A stretch of 5,004 nucleotides of DNA from Chitinophagaceae bacterium (GTDB taxonomy: Bacteria > Bacteroidota > Bacteroidia > Chitinophagales > Chitinophagaceae). This document shows positions 1-5,004 of this stretch, in pieces. A program made the translations under genes and the position numbers. The notes beneath the pieces were generated by a model. The model saw only the letters and a list, made by a program, of their open reading frames with translations. It had not been told where the DNA came from and searched no databases. Each line of letters begins with the position of its first letter. Within the stretch, counting starts at the first letter, position 1. The stretch is taken from contig JAOQAL010000484.1 of assembly GCA_025963615.1 (NCBI GenBank), positions 1-5,004 of the forward strand, given 5' to 3'.

Positions 1-227
1 CGGTCAATATACCATTGAATGATTTCACCGATCCGGGCAGCATGGCCAATATACAGGACGATCAAAATTTGTATGTTCATTGTCAGAGCGGCTACCGGAG
101 CATTATAGCGATATCGTTAATGAAAAGACAGGGTATTCATAACCTGCGCAACGTAACGGGTGGCTGGAATGCCATCAAAGAAGGAGAAAAAGTGGATATT
201 GTCAAGGAAAAGAGTGTGTTGAATTGA
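1..227 (+). CDS. Rhodanese-like domain protein, C-terminal fragment (probable MBL-fold/rhodanese fusion)
   Basis: This is the end of a gene that enters from the left edge. The frame is open from base 3 and reads VNIPLNDF before the TTG at 15, so that TTG is internal and the true start lies outside the window. The visible 74 residues are the second half of a rhodanese fold. NIPL is the usual strand before the active site, YVHCQSGYRS is the catalytic loop with the persulfide-forming cysteine at 81-83, and NLRNVTGGWNAI is the typical closing segment. Rhodanese domains transfer sulfane sulfur through this cysteine. In Bacteroidota, tails of this kind commonly end metallo-beta-lactamase-fold proteins related to persulfide dioxygenases. 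The MBL part is not visible, so the fusion is inference; a stand-alone rhodanese is the alternative. The stop is TGA at 225-227. The gene converges with the acyltransferase gene across a repeat-rich gap. Confidence 0.85.
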   Translation, partial: VNIPLNDFTDPGSMANIQDDQNLYVHCQSGYRSIIAISLMKRQGIHNLRNVTGGWNAIKEGEKVDIVKEKSVLN

Positions 228-233
228 AACGCG

Positions 234-357
234 AAAGTTTAGGAGTTTAAAAGTTCCATTGAGCACCGTTCTGGGAAACTAAACAGCGGCTCACAATACT
301 ATATGGATGTCCCGGTTTTGGGAACTCTTCGTTTAAACTTTTAAACTAATAAACTTT
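234..357. repeat. Imperfect inverted repeat pair in the convergent gap
   Basis: The left arm at 234-255 and the right arm at 336-357 are reverse complements at 20 of 22 positions; the only mismatches are the two central bases (GG on the left against AA on the right). The spacer of 80 nt holds no ORF. It contains a weak bulged pairing (TGAG at 260-263 with CTCA at 290-293). The arms are built from AGTTTARR-like words. This could be a small non-coding mobile repeat, the remnant of a larger element, or a processing or termination structure between two convergent genes. It lacks the short loop and T-run of a classical intrinsic terminator. Confidence 0.7.
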
Positions 358-402
358 TGAACTACTGAAATACTAAGTTTAGAACTTTAAACTTTTGAAC
401 TA
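332..402. repeat. Three degenerate copies of a 17-bp AT-rich word
   Basis: Copies of TTTAAACTTTTRAACTA occur at 332-348, 349-364 (one base shorter at its start) and 386-402. The 15-mer TAAACTTTTGAACTA is identical at 350-364 and 388-402. The segment 365-385 between the second and third copies carries a related inverted word (AAGTTTAGAACT). The last copy runs into the acyltransferase gene and supplies its TAG stop codon. The copies overlap the right arm of the inverted repeat described at 234-357. Confidence 0.75.
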
Positions 403-1281
403 AGCAGAACCAACTTCCTCATACCCTTCCTTCCATTCCCATCGCCATCTCCGATGGCTCCAGAGCCAGAGATCGGGATACTGGCGGATGTTTTCTTCGA
501 GATAATGAATAAATTTCTGAGTTAACTCCTGCTCGGTATGCTGGTCCGGATGTTCCTCCGCAATAGAAAAGATTGCCTGATAGTAACCTCTTTTGCTTTT
601 CTTTATGGAAGCAAAGATGATCACGGCATCCGCGATGATCGCGTTTTTTGCCGGACCTTTTACAAAGGGAGCGGGTTTGCCAAAAAAATTAAACCACCAG
701 GCTCGTGCGGGGTCACTTGGGTTTTGATCTGCTACAAGACCTAGTAAATACTGCGTATTGCGGTAAGGCAAAAAACGTTCGCGCATTTTATTCGAAGGCA
801 GCATCACCACCCCGGAGCGGGAGCGGAGTTTCAAAAAAAGTTTTTCAAAAGCAGGATTAGTAATCGGAGTATACACCGCCAGAAAATTGTACGGTGTTTT
901 TTTGCCCAACACAATATTCCCCCATTCCCAATTGAAATTATGCCCGAGGTGGAGATGGGCACGCCGCCCTGAATCGTACACCTGGTTCACCAATTCCCAG
1001 TTCCCCGTAAAATGTTTTTCGATAAAACTGTCTGATGCGGAGATCAACTTGACCGTTTCAATAAATGTATCGATAAAATTGTGATAGAATTTTTTTTCAA
1101 TTGCCATTCGTTCCGCATCGGTCTTATCAGGAAATGCGATTTTGAGATTACTACTCACAACATCCCGCCGGTATTTAAAAACATAGTAAGCCAATACATA
1201 AAATCCATCGGAGATAATATATAATAACCTAAGCGGTAAGAGGGAGAGGAGGTAGAAGAGGGTGTAAAGTATAAAATACAT
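400..1281 (-). CDS. LpxL/HtrB-type lysophospholipid (lipid A) acyltransferase
   Basis: This 293-residue protein has the length expected of the Bacteroidota lipid A acyltransferase/lauroyltransferase family. Residues 1-35 form a hydrophobic N-terminal anchor, so the enzyme should sit on the inner face of the cytoplasmic membrane. The catalytic H-x4-E motif is HNFNWE at residues 114-119. Other family blocks are VADQNP (183-188), the FFGKPAPFVKGPA region (199-211) that shapes the acyl donor pocket, and the C-terminal YPDLWLWSHRRWR (268-280). Family members move an acyl chain from acyl-ACP onto a lipid A precursor. The exact acceptor here cannot be told from sequence; aminolipid acylation is an alternative. 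The start ATG at 1279-1281 follows directly after the hydrophobic anchor would be expected to begin. Only 6 nt separate the start from an arm of the inverted repeat bounding the four-helix-bundle unit, so its leader is partly made of that repeat. The stop TAG lies inside another AT-rich repeat. Confidence 0.92.
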   Translation of the reverse strand: MYFILYTLFYLLSLLPLRLLYIISDGFYVLAYYVFKYRRDVVSSNLKIAFPDKTDAERMAIEKKFYHNFIDTFIETVKLISASDSFIEKHFTGNWELVNQVYDSGRRAHLHLGHNFNWEWGNIVLGKKTPYNFLAVYTPITNPAFEKLFLKLRSRSGVVMLPSNKMRERFLPYRNTQYLLGLVADQNPSDPARAWWFNFFGKPAPFVKGPAKNAIIADAVIIFASIKKSKRGYYQAIFSIAEEHPDQHTEQELTQKFIHYLEENIRQYPDLWLWSHRRWRWEWKEGYEEVGSA

Positions 1282-1287
1282 GGGACG

Positions 1288-1312
1288 AGTTTGGAATTTG
1301 AAGTTTGGAGTT
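1288..1312 (+). repeat. Inverted repeat arm, acyltransferase side
   Basis: This is a 25-bp arm, a perfect reverse complement of 1749-1773. It contains two copies of AGTTTGGA (1288-1295 and 1302-1309) joined by ATTTGA and followed by GTT, giving an internal period of 14 nt. It ends 6 nt before the acyltransferase start codon. Confidence 0.9.
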
Positions 1313-1328
1313 GGTGGACCTTACATTA

Positions 1329-1730
1329 TTATTTCTTTCTGTCTTTAAATTTTTGACCTTTATAATCAGATTTATTCAAATATTCAATAAAGCCAGTAGT
1401 CATTTTACAAATTTCATCTGCCAGAATATAAAGTTCCTGGAATAGCGCTGCTGAAAAATATTCCCTGTCAAGGCATCTGTATAACTGTGATTGAACTTCT
1501 GAAGCCGAACCTCTTGCTACTGTGAGAAACTGAACGAACTCTAACCGGCTACCCCTGCCGAAACCTTCTGCAATATTATCCATTGCAGATCCTGTGGCAC
1601 CATTAAGTTGTTCTCTCAACTTAAAATCTTTAGAAAGTTTTCCTCCTTGCGTTAAAGGAAAAATCTTGTTTTCCAATACTCTCGCTTTTTGCCACACTTC
1701 AAGCTCCTCAAATTTTTTTACTGTAGACAT
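1329..1730 (-). CDS. Four-helix-bundle protein (S23 / 23S rRNA intervening-sequence protein family)
   Basis: This is a small 133-residue protein of the four-helix-bundle family that includes IVS-encoded S23 proteins and the Avd accessory protein of diversity-generating retroelements. The diagnostic segments are visible: FEELEVWQKAR (residues 7-17) at the start of helix 1, NIAEGFGRGS (52-61) at the end of helix 2, and the GSASEVQSQL block (74-83) in helix 3. Helix 4 spans roughly 95-119, followed by a basic tail (KGQKFKDRKK). Such proteins form pentameric basic barrels in known relatives and are thought to bind nucleic acid; the role of stand-alone copies is unknown. The ATG at 1728-1730 is chosen because the family starts about this far before the KFEELEVWQKA segment. 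A longer reading from TTG at 1763 would translate the repeat arm. The leader is A-rich without a Shine-Dalgarno sequence. The gene, particularly its 3' part, looks more A+T-rich than its neighbours, consistent with acquisition. Confidence 0.9.
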   Translation of the reverse strand: MSTVKKFEELEVWQKARVLENKIFPLTQGGKLSKDFKLREQLNGATGSAMDNIAEGFGRGSRLEFVQFLTVARGSASEVQSQLYRCLDREYFSAALFQELYILADEICKMTTGFIEYLNKSDYKGQKFKDRKK

Positions 1731-1748
1731 AGATATAGTTTTTTCAAT

Positions 1749-1773
1749 AACTCCAAACTTCAAATTCCAAACT
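1749..1773 (-). repeat. Inverted repeat arm, nadB side
   Basis: This is the second 25-bp arm, identical on the minus strand to 1288-1312. The AGTTTGGA words lie at 1766-1773 and 1752-1759 on the minus strand. Its outermost base (1773) is the last base of the nadB TAA stop codon, so the repeat begins exactly where nadB ends. The inner edge lies 18 nt before the four-helix-bundle ATG. Confidence 0.9.
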
Positions 1774-1796
1774 TACAAAACTATATTCTGCACCAA
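1768..1796 (-). promoter_or_regulatory. Possible Bacteroidota-type promoter for the four-helix-bundle gene
   Basis: On the minus strand, TAAGTTTG at 1775-1768 matches the Bacteroidota -7 consensus TAnnTTTG. A TTG at 1796-1794 lies 18 nt upstream, where a weak -33 element could sit. Transcription would begin a few tens of bases before the ATG at 1730. The first three bases of the -7 box are the nadB stop codon and the rest comes from the repeat arm. AT-rich repeat sequence could match by chance, so this is tentative. Confidence 0.35.
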
Positions 1797-3374
1797 CTCA
1801 CTCTTACCCGGATAGTCCGTGTTGTAATGCAGGCCGCGGCTTTCCTTGCGGAAGGCAGCGCCTTTTACAATAAGATAACCGGTCGTGATCATGTTGCGTA
1901 GTTCGAGGAGTTGCGGCGAAACGGATGAGCTTTCGTATAATTTTTCAGTTTCTTCCCATAAAAGATCGAGACGCTTCATCGCCCGCTGTAACCGGATATC
2001 ATTACGCACGATACCCACATAGTCACTCATTACCTGTTGCAATTCCTTCAAACTTTGCGTAATAAGAATCATCTCTTTCGGTTCACTGGTACCGGTCGCA
2101 TTCCAATCCGGCAGATCTTTTACATTTTCAATGTCTTCAATCTTTTCCTTTATATCAATATAACAGCGATGGGCAAATACCATCGCTTCAAGCAACGAAT
2201 TACTGGCTAAACGGTTGGCTCCGTGCAAACCGGTACTGCTGCATTCACCGCAGGCATACAGGTTTTTAATAGAACTCCGGCCCCACTGATCTACTTTAAT
2301 GCCCCCGCAACTATAATGCGCCGCCGGCGCTACCGGTATCATGCTTATCGTTATGTCAATGCCAATACTCAGGCATTTTTGATAAATATTGGGAAAGTGT
2401 TCCGTAAATTTTTCTTTTGTAAAATGCCTGCAATCGAGCCATACATGTTCTGTCCCGGTGCGTTTCATTTCACTATCGATAGCGCGGGCAACGATATCCC
2501 TGGGTGCAAGATCTTTTCTTTCATCATACCGCTGCATAAACGCTTCCCCTTCTTTATTGCGCAGGATACCACCATCTCCCCGTACCGCTTCGGTAATTAA
2601 AAATGCCTGGCCTCTTAAGCCTGCCTCATATAAAGCCGTAGGATGAAACTGGATAAACTCCATGTTTTCAATTCTGCCCTTTGCACGGTAGACCATGGCT
2701 ACACCATCGCCTGTAGCAATAGAAGGATTGGTGGTGGTGCGATATACCTGCCCGTTGCCGCCGGTAGCCAGTAAGGTCGTTTTGGTAACAATTTTTTCAA
2801 TCCGGCTTGTCAACAGGTTCAGCACATATACGCCATAACATTCTATATCCGGGGTGGCTTTCGTGACGAGATAACCCAGGTGATGCTGTGTGATAATATC
2901 TACAACAAAACAATGCTTGATGATTTCGATATTCTTCTGCCTTGACACAGCTTCCAGTAAGGCCCGTTCCATTTCAAAGCCCGTTATATCTTTATGATGA
3001 ATGATGCGGAATTCAGAATGGCCGCCTTCTTTGCCTAATTTATAGTCTCCATCCTTTTCCTTGTCAAATTGTGCCCCCCATTCAATCAGCTCCCTGACCC
3101 TATCCGGTCCTTCTTTGATTACTATTTCAACAACCTGCGGGTTACACAAGCCGTCACCGGCTATCAAGGTGTCCCCGATATGTTTTTCAAAACTGTCATT
3201 CTCCAGGTCATTTACAACCGCCACACCGCCTTGTGCATATTTTGTATTGGTTTCATCCGCAGCCGCCTTCGTCATTACCAATATCTTTTTATCCGGAAAA
3301 TCTTGCGCCACTTTTAATGCGTAGGTAAGTCCTGCAATACCTGAACCAATAACCAAAAAATCTGTCTGTCGCAT
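1773..3374 (-). CDS. nadB: L-aspartate oxidase (NadB)
   Basis: This 533-residue flavoprotein oxidises L-aspartate to iminoaspartate, the first step of de novo NAD synthesis; quinolinate synthase NadA uses the product. It is cytosolic and uses FAD. The FAD-binding GSGIAGL is at residues 10-16, with TKYAQGGVAV (44-53) as the second flavin segment. Active-site residues known from E. coli NadB have clear counterparts: E121 in HSEFRI, H244 in IQFHPTAL, R292 in APRDIVARAI, H353 in AAHYSCGG and R388 in HGANRLASNSLLEA. The GECSSTGLHGANRL block and the HSEFR motif favour NadB over succinate or fumarate dehydrogenase flavoprotein subunits. The C-terminal helical domain (about 430-533) is present, so the gene is full length. 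The start ATG at 3372-3374 lies directly before the first beta strand. No nadA or nadC is nearby in the window. The stop codon touches the repeat arm of the four-helix-bundle unit, but the C-terminus shows no truncation. Confidence 0.97.
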   Translation of the reverse strand: MRQTDFLVIGSGIAGLTYALKVAQDFPDKKILVMTKAAADETNTKYAQGGVAVVNDLENDSFEKHIGDTLIAGDGLCNPQVVEIVIKEGPDRVRELIEWGAQFDKEKDGDYKLGKEGGHSEFRIIHHKDITGFEMERALLEAVSRQKNIEIIKHCFVVDIITQHHLGYLVTKATPDIECYGVYVLNLLTSRIEKIVTKTTLLATGGNGQVYRTTTNPSIATGDGVAMVYRAKGRIENMEFIQFHPTALYEAGLRGQAFLITEAVRGDGGILRNKEGEAFMQRYDERKDLAPRDIVARAIDSEMKRTGTEHVWLDCRHFTKEKFTEHFPNIYQKCLSIGIDITISMIPVAPAAHYSCGGIKVDQWGRSSIKNLYACGECSSTGLHGANRLASNSLLEAMVFAHRCYIDIKEKIEDIENVKDLPDWNATGTSEPKEMILITQSLKELQQVMSDYVGIVRNDIRLQRAMKRLDLLWEETEKLYESSSVSPQLLELRNMITTGYLIVKGAAFRKESRGLHYNTDYPGKSELVQNIVL

Positions 3375-3424
3375 GTAATTCTATTTTTTTTATTTGCCGG
3401 ATGATCTCTTTCTATCTGGCTTCC

Positions 3425-3453
3425 GTGGCTGGTACTCCTGTACAAACAACCAC
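3425..3453. other. Hairpin between the YhhN-family gene and nadB
   Basis: On the plus strand GTGGCTG (3425-3431) pairs with CAACCAC (3447-3453), with one G-U type pair when read as minus-strand RNA. An inner GTAC/GTAC pair (3432-3435, 3440-3443) encloses a 4-nt loop, with a 3-nt bulge on one side. It lies 32 nt after the YhhN-family stop and 51 nt before the nadB start. It might slow or end transcription from the upstream gene, or shape the nadB leader, but there is no T-run after it on either strand. The rest of the 3375-3484 gap shows no recognisable promoter. Confidence 0.35.
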
Positions 3454-3484
3454 CGTGTAGAGCCATTTATGATTAACCGCGTAA

Positions 3485-4174
3485 TTACCGGGTTTGTTCT
3501 CTTTCCAGGGATGTAATATATTTAATAGCTCCCTGCACAATCAAAAGCTGTGCAATAGCATAGGTGATCATAATTATGATACCCGCTTCTGCAAATGGAA
3601 AATAAAATTTGTTCACAGCGAGTACCGAATCAGATATTACAAATAACAAGGCGCCGGCAAACATGTTCCATCCCGCTTTTTTATTTTTCAGGTACAGCAT
3701 ATGCATGGCCAGCATCAGCATAAAGCAAATGACAACACCATAGGTCCTTACCGGAAGTTTCATGGGTCCAAGCCACGGAGTCAACAAACTCATTAATGCC
3801 GCATAATAGATAAAAACAAGAAGAAGCAAAAAAAATTTCCCTTTGATCTTTTCGTATATCCTGATTGCATGAAAAAAGAATATATAGAAAACATGTGCCG
3901 TCAGGAATGCTGCCAATCCCCCGGTGAAGAAATCAGCATCAGTAGAGACAAACATCAGCAACCCGTCGCCGATCCAGGAAAAAATCAAACCCCCGGCGAT
4001 CCATTTTTTTAACCCGGTTGAAAAAGATTTCGTACTCCATAAAAAATACCCGGTAAGAACCGGTAACAGGAGGGGCTTAGTCAGCCTTTCTATCCATTCA
4101 TTACCTATATAAAGGCTCCAAAGATGGATAATCAAAATAAGCAGAAAAAAGTTAACCAGATAAACTTTCCGCAT
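3485..4174 (-). CDS. YhhN/TMEM86-family lysoplasmalogenase-like membrane protein
   Basis: This 229-residue polytopic membrane protein is predicted to have about eight hydrophobic segments. The pattern fits the YhhN/TMEM86 family: LTKPLLLPVL (residues 31-40), FSWIGDGLLMF (65-75), the FFTGGLAAFLTAHVFYI block (82-98), a second aspartate segment FVISDSVLAVNKF (178-190), and TYAIAQLLIVQG (204-215). Family members TMEM86A/B hydrolyse the vinyl-ether bond of lysoplasmalogens. The conserved aspartates, here D70 and D182, are the likely catalytic pair. Bacterial substrates are mostly untested, so the reaction is inferred from family membership. The start ATG at 4172-4174 precedes the first membrane helix. 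The gene follows ispG after a 72-nt spacer with no obvious terminator, so cotranscription is possible. A lipid-related role fits loosely with the acyltransferase further downstream. Confidence 0.85.
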   Translation of the reverse strand: MRKVYLVNFFLLILIIHLWSLYIGNEWIERLTKPLLLPVLTGYFLWSTKSFSTGLKKWIAGGLIFSWIGDGLLMFVSTDADFFTGGLAAFLTAHVFYIFFFHAIRIYEKIKGKFFLLLLVFIYYAALMSLLTPWLGPMKLPVRTYGVVICFMLMLAMHMLYLKNKKAGWNMFAGALLFVISDSVLAVNKFYFPFAEAGIIIMITYAIAQLLIVQGAIKYITSLEREQTR

Positions 4175-4246
4175 TCTTAATCAGGAATTAACTATTGACA
4201 AAACAGGAAATAACGCTATGATTTTTCGATGCCCTGGTGAAACTAC

Positions 4247-5004
4247 TTAAGAAGGTTCTATCCAGGCCTCATTTTCTTTCAGCAGATTAATAAGCTCATC
4301 CACCGCTATCTCGCTGTTCACGCTTCTTTTCACCACCTCCCGGCCTTTATACAATGTTATCTTGCCAGGTCCGCTTCCCACGTAGCCGAAATCCGCATCA
4401 GCCATTTCCCCGGGACCGTTTACAATACAACCCATGATGGCGATTTTGACGCCCTTTAAATGATTCGTTCTTGAACGGATTTTCGCGGTAGTCTCCTGCA
4501 GATCAAACAGGGTTCTGCCGCAACTGGGGCAACTGATATATTCTGTTTTGGAAATCCTTGTTCTTGTTGCCTGCAGAATTCCAAATGCAATAGAATTCAT
4601 CAGTTGAAAATCTGTCGTAATTTTTTTGTTCATGAAATGATATCCAAAACAAACACCATCGCAAAAACCATCCAGCAATAAGGCGCCGGCTTCTACGGCG
4701 TAATGAATCAAACTTTCATCCATCCTGGCATGGTTGCTATCACAAATGATTATAACAGGGTTTTTAACATGATTATTTTCTAATTCCACCAACATTCTTC
4801 GCATGCTTTGCATGGCATTTTTGTTTGTCGAGCTCAAACAGATCACGGCGCTGTGATCATTTTTCAGCTTATTGAACAGAACCGGTAAAGGAGGTTGCAG
4901 GTCTTCACCGGAGAAACAATCCATCATGACAAAATTAAGCCTGGATGATTTCTGATTACTGCCCGCTGCATACTGGTTTCCATCGAGGATCGGAAAATAC
5001 TTTT
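4247..5004 (-). CDS. ispG: 4-hydroxy-3-methylbut-2-enyl-diphosphate synthase (IspG), C-terminal part
   Basis: The frame is open to the right edge (the first whole codons read KYFPILDGNQYAAGS before the Met at 4927), so the start lies outside and about 252 residues are visible. IspG reduces methylerythritol cyclodiphosphate to HMBPP in the non-mevalonate isoprenoid pathway, using a [4Fe-4S] cluster. The cluster ligands are visible: CPSC (Cys codons at 4529-4531 and 4520-4522) and GCIVNGPGE (Cys at 4427-4429), where the glutamate of NGPGE (4406-4408) is the other conserved residue. The segment before the Fe-S domain (DSNHARMDESLIHYAVEAGA, then LDGFCDGVCFGY) is not that of the compact E. coli enzyme. 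It fits the long three-domain IspG of Bacteroidota, Chlamydia and plants, which carries an extra domain between barrel and cluster domain. The C-terminus (LLKENEAWIEPS) is intact, with a TAA stop at 4247-4249. Confidence 0.96.
   Translation of the reverse strand, partial: KYFPILDGNQYAAGSNQKSSRLNFVMMDCFSGEDLQPPLPVLFNKLKNDHSAVICLSSTNKNAMQSMRRMLVELENNHVKNPVIIICDSNHARMDESLIHYAVEAGALLLDGFCDGVCFGYHFMNKKITTDFQLMNSIAFGILQATRTRISKTEYISCPSCGRTLFDLQETTAKIRSRTNHLKGVKIAIMGCIVNGPGEMADADFGYVGSGPGKITLYKGREVVKRSVNSEIAVDELINLLKENEAWIEPS

Larger units (their letters stand above)
1288..1773 (-). mobile_element. Candidate IVS-like element: four-helix-bundle gene bounded by perfect 25-bp inverted repeats
   Basis: Arms at 1288-1312 and 1749-1773 are perfect 25-bp reverse complements. 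They bracket 436 nt that contain almost nothing but one four-helix-bundle gene. The outer boundaries are sharp: complementarity fails at the next base on both the inner and outer sides. No clear target-site duplication flanks the unit. If the nadB-to-acyltransferase transcript runs through, the arms would form a 25-bp RNA duplex closing a loop that carries the gene. That is the layout of the 23S rRNA intervening sequences which encode the related S23/IVP proteins, whose terminal stems are cut by RNase III. Mobility and RNA processing are inferences. No transposase, reverse transcriptase or rRNA is present in the window. Confidence 0.55.

Noticed and set aside
15..17. TTG as the start of the rhodanese protein
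   Set aside because: The frame is open upstream to the window edge and encodes the conserved NIPL strand, so this is an internal leucine.
260..293. A rhodanese-gene terminator hairpin
   Set aside because: The pairing is short and bulged with no T-run after it.
1731..1763. An N-terminal extension of the four-helix-bundle protein from TTG at 1763
   Set aside because: It would translate part of the inverted repeat and adds 11 residues before the normal family start; the ATG at 1728-1730 fits better.
1288..1773. A diversity-generating retroelement, because Avd belongs to the same fold family
   Set aside because: There is no reverse transcriptase, no template/variable repeat pair and no variable-protein gene in the window.
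2223..2646. Plus-strand open frames of 85-125 codons opposite nadB
   Set aside because: They lie antisense to clearly conserved NadB coding sequence and resemble no known family.
4175..4246. A promoter for the YhhN-family gene in the spacer after ispG
   Set aside because: I see no TAnnTTTG box at a sensible distance from the start; cotranscription with ispG is as likely.
1..5004. CRISPR array, tRNA or rRNA gene, transposase
   Set aside because: No regularly spaced repeats, tRNA-like fold, rRNA segment or transposase motif was found on either strand.

Overview
The window looks like a chromosomal segment of a Bacteroidota bacterium, probably Chitinophagaceae-like. The evidence is the extended-type IspG tail, the MBL/rhodanese-style tail, the poor Shine-Dalgarno signals with A-rich leaders, a candidate TAnnTTTG-type -7 box, and intergenic DNA full of AGTTTRRA-type words. 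That placement is inference; no rRNA is present to confirm it.

Layout from left to right. Positions 1-227 (+) hold the C-terminal end of a rhodanese-domain protein. A convergent gap at 228-399 is filled with inverted and direct AT-rich repeats. All remaining genes are on the minus strand. Read in their own direction they are: ispG C-terminal part (5004-4247, runs off the window), a YhhN-type lysoplasmalogenase membrane protein (4174-3485), nadB L-aspartate oxidase (3374-1773), a small four-helix-bundle protein (1730-1329), and an LpxL/HtrB-type lysophospholipid acyltransferase (1281-400). No gap between genes exceeds 300 bases.

The conserved genes are housekeeping: isoprenoid precursor synthesis (IspG), lipid turnover (YhhN), the first step of NAD synthesis (NadB), and lipid A or other lipid acylation (LpxL-like). 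They share direction and have short spacers, but no single pathway links them.

The most interesting object is a compact unit of about 486 bp at 1288-1773. A four-helix-bundle (S23/IVP/Avd-superfamily) gene lies between perfect 25-bp inverted repeats. The unit starts on the last base of the nadB stop codon and ends 6 nt before the acyltransferase start codon. This resembles the architecture of 23S rRNA intervening sequences, but here it sits between protein genes. A second repeat cluster of similar word composition, without a gene, lies at 234-402 at the other end of the acyltransferase gene.
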